DNA from: an uncultured Eubacteriales bacterium
GTDB lineage: Bacteria; Bacillota; Clostridia; Christensenellales; CAG-138
DNA length: 10,471 nucleotides
Reading direction: 5' to 3'
Assembly (NCBI GenBank): GCA_900545265.1
Contig: UQYI01000034.1
Coordinates: 1-10,471 of the forward strand
The translations under genes and the position numbers were made by a program. Positions 5,813-10,471 of this stretch are shown here, one piece after another. Below the pieces are notes generated by a model. The model ran no database searches. It saw only the letters and a program-made list of their open reading frames with translations, and was not told where the DNA came from. The stretch's first letter is position 1, and each line of letters starts with the position of its first letter.

Positions 5813-7531
5813 CTATTCCTCCGTCAGCTGTCGGTGGAGCCGGGCAAAAAGCTCCGGGTCAGCTTTCAGCACCCGCCGGTCGTAGGTCATCAAACCGTTG
5901 ATCTCGCTTTCCACATCACTGAGCTGGGTATAGATGGCGGCGCACAGCCCCTTTTCCTTAGCGGGGAGGATCTGCTTTTCATACAGGCGTGCATAAGCTC
6001 TGTTAAAGGCTTCTTCTGTTTTTATCTTTTTATAGCTGAAGACTTTATCCTGCGTGTACAGGTGCCCGGGCACGGGAAGAGTGTATCCCCCGAATTCCGT
6101 CAGGACGCAGGCCCGGCGGCCCCGAGGATCCTTTTTGAAACGGTAGGGATAGAAATACACATGCCGGCTATATACATCCCCACCGCCCTGATCGTGCCAG
6201 CCGCTGGCATGGTCAATGAGCCGGGTCTTATCCAATGCACGGAGCATACGCACGGCTTTCAGGGCGTCAAACTGCCCCCAGCCTTCGTTGAAGGGTACCC
6301 ACAGGGCAATACAGGGGCAGTTATACAGCAGTTCAACCGTGGCTTGTAATTCTTCCTGATAGTATTGGCGGCTTTGCAGCGACTCCCGGCCGAAAGCGGC
6401 GTAAGCGTTATCCTTTCGCTGCGGCAGTCCCACCAGTGGAAACTGGATGATGCCGGGCCGGTAAGGGCCGCCGCCGCTGACCATATCCTGCCATACCAGC
6501 ATGCCCATGCGGTCGCAGTGATAATACCAGCGCAGAGGCTCGATCTTAATATGCTTGCGCAGGGTGTTATAACCAAGGGCTTTCATGGTTTGGATATCGC
6601 AGATCAGGGCTTCATCGCTGGAGGCGGTGTACAGGCCATCGGACCAGTATCCCTGATCCAGCACGCCGTTAAAAAACAACGGCTTATGATTCAGACAGAG
6701 ACGGGGAGTCCCTTTCTCATCCTTCTCCAAAGAAAAGGAGCGCAGGGCAAAATAGCTTTCTATCCGGTCGGCTCCGGCACGAACGGCAAATTCATACAGA
6801 TACGGATCCTCGGGGCTCCAGAGCCGGATATGGGACAGGGGCAGGTGCACTGGGCTTTCCGGGGCGGCAGAAAATTCCATGCCTTCCAGTTCTACCGTGC
6901 AGGGCGCGTCCCCGTTGGTATGTATGGTCAGCAGCAGTTCTTCTTCGTCCGGGCAGGGGGTGATGGTCAGCCCTGTAATGTATACGGCAGGGACGCTTTC
7001 CAGCCATACCGTCTGCCAGATGCCGCTTTGCGCCGTATACCAGATGCCACCGGGTGTATCGCTTTGCTTTCCCCGGGCCCGATCCAGAGTACGGGTGGCT
7101 TCATCCTCCGCTTCCACATCCAGAATGTTCTCTCCGGGGCGCACCAACTCCGTAATATCCAGTGTAAAGGGCCAGTACCCACCCTGATGGCTGCCGGCCT
7201 TCCACCCGTTCAGATACACGGTGCACAGGCAGTCTACGGCGCCAAAATGCAGCAGCACTCTGTCCTTAATAAAGCTTTGGGGCAGGGAAAGAATGCGCCG
7301 GTAGTACAGGTGCTCCCCGGGCCGCTTGCTGCGCCTTATGCCGGAAAGCTCACTTTCCGGAGAAAAGGGCACCAGAATGGTTTCGTTATAAGCGGGGGCC
7401 TTGGTGGGGGATTCCATAGAGAAGGCCCACTGGCCGTTCAGATTGAGGTAGCTGCTGCGGCGCAGCTGCGGGCGGGGATATTCAGGGAGAACGTGCTCTT
7501 TATCCAGATTCTCTCCCCAGATGGTCAGCAT
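5813..7531 (-). CDS. Glycoside hydrolase family 2 protein, cytoplasmic
   Basis: A 572-residue retaining glycosidase of clan A related to beta-galactosidases and beta-glucuronidases. It has a sugar-binding jelly roll (about 25-185, with NLNGQW at 30-35), an immunoglobulin-like domain (about 186-270) and a TIM barrel (about 275-570). The acid/base Glu416 lies in WVPFNEGW and the nucleophile Glu479 in LTEFGG, both intact. DQGYWSDG (292-299) and LRKHIKIEP (324-332) place it in the unassigned GH2 group with those motifs, so the cleaved sugar cannot be named. There is no signal peptide, hence intracellular action on imported oligosaccharides. The length is short for LacZ because no C-terminal domain 5 is present. 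GGAGG lies shortly before ATG 7531, 16 nt after the Lgt-like stop. It is the second gene of the operon. Confidence 0.93.
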   Translation of the reverse strand: MLTIWGENLDKEHVLPEYPRPQLRRSSYLNLNGQWAFSMESPTKAPAYNETILVPFSPESELSGIRRSKRPGEHLYYRRILSLPQSFIKDRVLLHFGAVDCLCTVYLNGWKAGSHQGGYWPFTLDITELVRPGENILDVEAEDEATRTLDRARGKQSDTPGGIWYTAQSGIWQTVWLESVPAVYITGLTITPCPDEEELLLTIHTNGDAPCTVELEGMEFSAAPESPVHLPLSHIRLWSPEDPYLYEFAVRAGADRIESYFALRSFSLEKDEKGTPRLCLNHKPLFFNGVLDQGYWSDGLYTASSDEALICDIQTMKALGYNTLRKHIKIEPLRWYYHCDRMGMLVWQDMVSGGGPYRPGIIQFPLVGLPQRKDNAYAAFGRESLQSRQYYQEELQATVELLYNCPCIALWVPFNEGWGQFDALKAVRMLRALDKTRLIDHASGWHDQGGGDVYSRHVYFYPYRFKKDPRGRRACVLTEFGGYTLPVPGHLYTQDKVFSYKKIKTEEAFNRAYARLYEKQILPAKEKGLCAAIYTQLSDVESEINGLMTYDRRVLKADPELFARLHRQLTEE

Positions 7532-7547
7532 GGCGGCGGTTCCTCCT

Positions 7548-8291
7548 TCAGGTATTCTTTTGGCGGCGGGATGAGGTAAGGGCGGTAAGCAGCAGATACA
7601 AAAGGATCCCCATGCTCACCCATTGGGAGAAGGACAGGGGGCCGATAAAGCCGCGGATGGCGTCTCCCCGGATGCATTCGTCGCCCAGGCGGAAGCAGGC
7701 ATACAAAAGCAGATACAGCCGGGGCAGCCGCCCTCTGTAAGCGGGCTTTTTCATGAAAAGATACAGCAGCAGTCCGAACAGAAGCAGATTGAACCCCGCT
7801 TCCATCAGCTGTACGGGCACGCGCCCTTCATAAAAGCCTGTCCATAGGGAAGCGGAAGAAAGAATCCCGTAGCAGCAGTGACCAAAGTAGCAGCCGACCC
7901 TGGCAAAAGTGTGAAACAGGGGGATGCATACGGCGGCGATCCCCAGGCTGTCCGGTGCCTGTTCCTTCATATATATAGGAACGGCCAGGCGGGCGTACAG
8001 CAAGAAGCCCAGCAGTCCCCCGTAAAAGACGATGCCGGAGTTTTCCACAACAGTCCAGTCCAGGGGACGGCCTATGTTGACGCGATATGCACACAAAGAC
8101 AGGATCCCAAAGCCCTTGGCGCCCAGATACAGGGGCACCAGCCCCAGAACCAGAAAGGGAAGAAGCTTCATGGGGGGGATATGTGCCTTTTTGCACAGAA
8201 GCCACCCGCATAAAGCTGCTGCAGCCAGACCATATATGGCAAACGCACCGTATGATAAGAAAAAAGCTTGCAAAATAATCAAAAAATCCAT
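7548..8291 (-). CDS. Lgt-like membrane protein (prolipoprotein diacylglyceryl transferase family, divergent)
   Basis: A 247-residue protein with about seven hydrophobic segments, in the fold family of Lgt, which transfers diacylglycerol from phosphatidylglycerol to lipoprotein Cys. Family landmarks are FYGGLLG (89-95), ARVGCYFGHCCYG (130-142), PVQLMEAGFN (159-168) and YACFRLGDECIRGD (197-210). The Tyr, Arg and Glu of the last motif fit the essential C-terminal Arg region. Two others differ from classical Lgt: Tyr90 replaces the essential His in the GG motif, and Cys, Gly and His/Cys replace the Asn and Glu of the GRIGNFIN signature. It is therefore probably a paralog with a changed substrate. 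It is the first gene of the operon. The ribosome binding site is weak, and the promoter leaves only a leader of about 15 nt. Confidence 0.85.
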   Translation of the reverse strand: MDFLIILQAFFLSYGAFAIYGLAAAALCGWLLCKKAHIPPMKLLPFLVLGLVPLYLGAKGFGILSLCAYRVNIGRPLDWTVVENSGIVFYGGLLGFLLYARLAVPIYMKEQAPDSLGIAAVCIPLFHTFARVGCYFGHCCYGILSSASLWTGFYEGRVPVQLMEAGFNLLLFGLLLYLFMKKPAYRGRLPRLYLLLYACFRLGDECIRGDAIRGFIGPLSFSQWVSMGILLYLLLTALTSSRRQKNT

Positions 8292-8310
8292 TTCGACATT
8301 TCTACCATCT

Positions 8311-8322
8311 GTAGTATACTAC
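8311..8322. promoter_or_regulatory. Perfect 12-bp palindrome over the -10 box (candidate operator)
   Basis: GTAGTATACTAC reads the same on both strands and covers the minus-strand -10. A protein bound here would block the operon promoter. On the + strand the same TATACT (8315-8320) follows TCGACA (8293-8298) by 16 bases, so a second, + strand promoter is possible. A direct AGGCGCA pair (8334-8347) lies over the minus-strand -35. Confidence 0.45.
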
Positions 8323-8341
8323 CAATGAAGGGTAGGCGCAA
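8313..8341 (-). promoter_or_regulatory. Probable promoter of the minus-strand operon
   Basis: Read on the minus strand: TTGCGC (complement of 8336-8341), a 17-base spacer and TATACT (complement of 8313-8318). The -10 is near consensus and the -35 is weak, which would fit an activated promoter. The predicted start near 8306 leaves a very short leader before ATG 8291. Confidence 0.5.
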
Positions 8342-8405
8342 GGCGCAGACATGCCCGCCGCATGGGGAAAATAAAGCATTTTCATAAAAAGTTTGCTATG
8401 TCTCC

Positions 8406-8434
8406 TTGAAATGCGGAGGGAATACTGGTATACT
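8406..8434 (+). promoter_or_regulatory. Promoter of the LysR-type regulator
   Basis: TTGAAA (8406-8411), a 17-base spacer and TATACT (8429-8434): nearly consensus. It is followed by GGAGG (8451-8455) and ATG 8463, giving a short leader of about 22 nt. Confidence 0.8.
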
Positions 8435-8462
8435 TTAGCATAGATCAACTGGAGGCTTCTTT

Positions 8463-9413
8463 ATGAATTTACAGTACTATTTTAATTTTGTCACCATCGT
8501 AGAAGAAGGCAGTCTGACCGCAGCGGCCAAGAAGCTCCGCATTGCCCAGCCCGCCCTTTCCAACCAGGTCAAGGCTATGGAGCAGAAGTACGGCACCCGG
8601 CTGTTCTTCCGCGGCTCCCGCCGTCTGGAGCTGACCGATGCAGGCAGCATCCTGTACCAGAAGGCCAAGCGCATCTGTGAGATCGAACTGGCCGCCAAGA
8701 ATGAGATCGCCAGCGGCTTCTCCGGTCAGCGGGGCACCCTGCGGCTTGGTGTGACCAGTTCTCTGGCAACGGACAGGCTGTATAACGTGCTGTCTACCTT
8801 CCTGAAGAAATATCCCGAAACGAACGTAAAGATTCTGGAAGATTCCCCCGCCGAGCTGCTGCGGCTGCTGCAGAAGGGGCAGGTAGAAGCGGTTATGGTG
8901 CAGGTTCCCTACGAGATCAACGAGAACTTTGAGGTGCTCTACCGGGCAGAAGATGAACTGGTGGCTATGTATGCACCCGATGCGCCCTTCTTTAAAGATT
9001 GCCCCGAAGAAGAGATCCCCTTTGAAAAGCTGGATAATGTGCCCCTTTCCATTGTGGAAAAGAGCCGCAGCACCATTGCTTCCGTATTCCGTGAGAAGAA
9101 TATGAAGCTTAACATCAAGTGCCTTTCCACCCGGCTGCAGATGACCATGCGCTGGGCCCGGACGGGGTTGGCCGTGGCGCTGGCATCCAAGAACTCCATG
9201 AACGAACTTGGCTTTGGGGATATGGCCTATAAGCGCATCAGCGGCCATCCTCTGGCGGCGCCCCGGTTTACGCTGGTGGCGCAGAAGCGCAAGTATCGTA
9301 CCCAGGTCATCGACAACTTCCTGTATATGCTTTCTGCCGCTTACAAGCTGGGCATCGAAACCAAGCTGGCCGGTCCCATCTTTGATGATGACGACGAGGA
9401 GTTGGAGGACTAA
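8463..9413 (+). CDS. LysR-type transcriptional regulator
   Basis: A 316-residue regulator. The N-terminal winged helix-turn-helix (about 1-60) has the LysR signature: F-x-x-V-x-E-x-G-S-L-T-A-A-A, A-Q-P-A-L-S-N-Q-V, then R-L-F-F-R and LTDAG. A linker helix (about 60-88) leads to the two-lobed effector-binding domain (about 90-300), starting at GTLRLGVTSS. The start is fixed by GGAGG 7 nt upstream of ATG 8463. It ends in an unusually acidic tail of nine residues, DDDDEELED. It is transcribed away from the Lgt-like gene across a 171-bp gap. That is the usual layout for a LysR protein that controls its divergent neighbour, so the GH2 operon is its likely target by inference. The effector is unknown. 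Confidence 0.93.
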   Translation: MNLQYYFNFVTIVEEGSLTAAAKKLRIAQPALSNQVKAMEQKYGTRLFFRGSRRLELTDAGSILYQKAKRICEIELAAKNEIASGFSGQRGTLRLGVTSSLATDRLYNVLSTFLKKYPETNVKILEDSPAELLRLLQKGQVEAVMVQVPYEINENFEVLYRAEDELVAMYAPDAPFFKDCPEEEIPFEKLDNVPLSIVEKSRSTIASVFREKNMKLNIKCLSTRLQMTMRWARTGLAVALASKNSMNELGFGDMAYKRISGHPLAAPRFTLVAQKRKYRTQVIDNFLYMLSAAYKLGIETKLAGPIFDDDDEELED

Positions 9414-9424
9414 AGCGTATCCGC

Positions 9425-9460
9425 AAGGGGAGCAGGGGCAGCGTTCCCGGCTCCCTTTTT
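9425..9460 (+). terminator. Terminator after the LysR gene
   Basis: Outer stem GGGAGC (9428-9433) with GCTCCC (9450-9455), extended by AAG with the T run, plus an inner GGG/CCC pairing and five T (9456-9460). It begins 11 nt after the LysR stop and ends only 26 nt before the next start codon, leaving no room for a full promoter between. Confidence 0.8.
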
Positions 9461-9486
9461 AGTATGCGAAAGAAAGGAGTTCGCCA

Positions 9487-10104
9487 ATGAAACGGCTGCT
9501 TTGCATAGCCCTGTGCCTGATATTGCTGGGCACGATGGGCTGCACATCCGGTGAAAAAAACAAAACTGAGGAGGAAACCATGCACAGCGAATATCCCATT
9601 GCCACCATTACTATGAAGGATGGCGGCGTCATCAAACTGGAACTGTATCCCAAAATCGCACCCGAATCCGTAAAGAACTTTATCTCTCTGGCCAACAGCA
9701 AGTTCTATGACGGATTGATCTTCCACCGTGTCATCAGCGGCTTTATGATCCAGGGCGGCTGCCCGAAGGGCAACGGTACCGGCGGCCCCGGCTACAACAT
9801 CAAGGGCGAGTTTTCTGCCAACGGCGTAGATAACAGTCTTTCCCATGAGCGGGGCGTTATCTCCATGGCCCGAGCCATGGCATATGATTCCGCAGGCAGC
9901 CAGTTCTTTATCTGCCATGCAGACAGCCAGTTCCTGGACGGTCAGTATGCCGCCTTTGGCAAGGTCATCGAGGGAATGGACGTGGTGGATGCCATTGCTT
10001 CCGTAAAGACCAACAGCCAGGATAAACCCCTGCAGGATCAGGTTATTGACAGCATTCGCGTAGACACCTTCGGGGTGGAGTACGGCGAACCCGAAAAGCT
10101 TTGA
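9487..10104 (+). CDS. Cyclophilin-type peptidyl-prolyl cis-trans isomerase, predicted lipoprotein
   Basis: A 205-residue protein that catalyses proline cis-trans isomerisation to help folding. A lipoprotein signal (1-18) ends in GTMG-Cys19, so the full form should be anchored outside the membrane, with a short charged linker before the domain (about 35-200). The active site is visible: FHR with Arg81, FMIQGG (86-91) with Gln89, and GSQFFI (137-142). FLDGQYAAFGKV (149-160) has Phe where human cyclophilin A has Trp121, typical of bacterial enzymes less sensitive to cyclosporin. AAAGGAG lies 7 nt before ATG 9487. A second in-frame ATG (9580, residue 32) has a perfect AGGAGG 5 nt upstream and would give a 174-residue cytosolic enzyme. 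The upstream terminator means expression may need readthrough or a promoter inside the LysR gene. Confidence 0.93.
   Translation: MKRLLCIALCLILLGTMGCTSGEKNKTEEETMHSEYPIATITMKDGGVIKLELYPKIAPESVKNFISLANSKFYDGLIFHRVISGFMIQGGCPKGNGTGGPGYNIKGEFSANGVDNSLSHERGVISMARAMAYDSAGSQFFICHADSQFLDGQYAAFGKVIEGMDVVDAIASVKTNSQDKPLQDQVIDSIRVDTFGVEYGEPEKL
9568..9582 (+). promoter_or_regulatory. Internal ribosome binding site and start in the cyclophilin gene
   Basis: AGGAGG (9569-9574), 5 nt, then ATG (9580-9582), in frame with the lipoprotein reading. It is at least as strong as the site of the annotated start. Initiation here would omit the signal peptide and lipid-anchor Cys and keep the whole catalytic domain. 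Confidence 0.5.
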
Positions 10105-10136
10105 TCCCGGGAGAGAATACGGGTTTCATAATGCAT

Positions 10137-10174
10137 GGGGCTGCAAAGAGCGAGAATCTTTGCAGTCCCTTTTT
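10137..10174 (+). terminator. Terminator of the cyclophilin gene
   Basis: A 13-bp stem (10137-10149 with 10157-10169), including one G-U pair, a 7-base loop and five T (10170-10174). Confidence 0.92.
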
Positions 10175-10204
10175 AATTACAGGTATTATTCGAAAACGGT
10201 TTCC

Positions 10205-10210
10205 TATAAA
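10205..10210 (+). promoter_or_regulatory. Possible -10 box ahead of the 3'-end structured segment
   Basis: TATAAA lies about 12 nt before the left arm of the inverted repeat, so transcription would start close to that arm. No good -35 box is visible at the proper distance. Confidence 0.25.
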
Positions 10211-10221
10211 AAGAGCTGTGC

Positions 10222-10450
10222 ACAGGAGGTTTCCCTGCCGATGGACTTCGCTGGGCATTGCCCGGTTATTTTGAGAATCTCTTCGGGGAAAAAGAAAGCT
10301 GGTTGAAAACGGAGGCGGGACGCTGAACGGGGCTGTCCCCTGCATATAGCCGGAGCCCCTTCCTTCAGGATGGAGCAGTAAAGAAAAGGGCCTGACAGCG
10401 GGAGGAACTGTTCCCTCAAGAACGGACAATAGAAAAAAGAGACCTCCTGT
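10222..10450 (+). ncRNA. Candidate structured RNA or small element bounded by a 12-bp inverted repeat
   Basis: This gene-free stretch is closed by ACAGGAGGTTTC (10222-10233) pairing with GAGACCTCCTGT (10439-10450): 11 Watson-Crick pairs and one G-U. Inside, ATTGCCCG (10257-10264) can pair with CGGACAAT (10423-10430) with one mismatch, then TTGAG (10271-10275) with CTCAA (10415-10419). Local hairpins include GGGC-ATT-GCCC (10253-10263) and GGGGCTGTCCCC (10329-10340). A long rod closed by its own ends at roughly 200 nt recalls 6S RNA, but I cannot confirm the 6S consensus. It could instead be a small inverted-repeat element, although no target duplication is seen. There is no T-run terminator at the right end. 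The strand is assumed from the possible -10 box. Confidence 0.3.
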
Positions 10451-10471
10451 TGTAGAATAAGAAATACGACA

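Noticed and set aside
6365..7579. Long + strand open frame of 404 codons opposite the GH2 gene
   Set aside because: The GH2 frame has intact domains and catalytic residues. The + strand frame shows no family motif and arises from GC-rich third codon positions.
10241..10306. Short + strand open frame of 21 codons after AGGAGG
   Set aside because: The AGGAGG is 11 nt away and is better explained as one arm of the long inverted repeat. The peptide has no features.
10364..10380. CAGG followed by GGAGCAG, recalling the SRP RNA core
   Set aside because: The short stem and GGAA-type tetraloop that must separate the two parts are absent, so the match is probably chance.
10043..10429. Minus-strand open frames in the last 430 bases
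   Set aside because: They overlap the cyclophilin end and its terminator, use weak starts and show no recognisable protein features.

Overview
The window looks like a piece of a moderately GC-rich Clostridia chromosome, probably a gut Oscillospiraceae- or Lachnospiraceae-like anaerobe. This rests on strong AGGAGG-type ribosome binding sites, a TSCPD small protein, a clostridial-style cyclophilin and a GCCYG-like Lgt relative. No rRNA, tRNA, CRISPR array or transposase gene was seen. The genus cannot be fixed from sequence alone.

Region 1 (1-2541, + strand) is the end of an ABC export operon. It holds the C-terminal tail of a probable FtsX/MacB-type permease, then a small secreted protein with an internal duplication and a Cys/His-rich end, then a complete four-helix permease and a MacB/LolD-type ATPase, closed by a strong terminator. 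A secreted small protein between two permease genes suggests that it is cargo, ligand or sensor for the transporter.

Region 2 (2599-3638, + strand) is a self-contained single gene for an aminoglycoside-phosphotransferase-fold kinase. It has its own promoter and terminator and a visibly more AT-rich composition than its neighbours, so it may have been acquired.

Region 3 (8341 down to 3555, - strand) is a tight five-gene operon: Lgt-like membrane protein, cytoplasmic GH2 glycosidase, Crp/Fnr-type regulator, acyltransferase-3 (broken by a one-base frameshift), and a TSCPD small protein. Gaps are 55 nt or less, with one ATGA overlap. A convergent pair of strand-specific terminators separates it from region 2.

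Region 4 (8311-10174, + strand) has a LysR-type regulator diverging from the operon across a 171-bp promoter region containing a perfect palindrome. It is followed by a terminator and a lipoprotein cyclophilin with a second, well-placed internal start that would give a cytosolic form.

The last ~300 bases (10175-10471) contain no convincing gene. They do contain a 12-bp inverted repeat enclosing a GC-rich, hairpin-rich segment of ~229 nt behind a possible -10 box. This is a candidate structured RNA or small non-autonomous element, held with low confidence.
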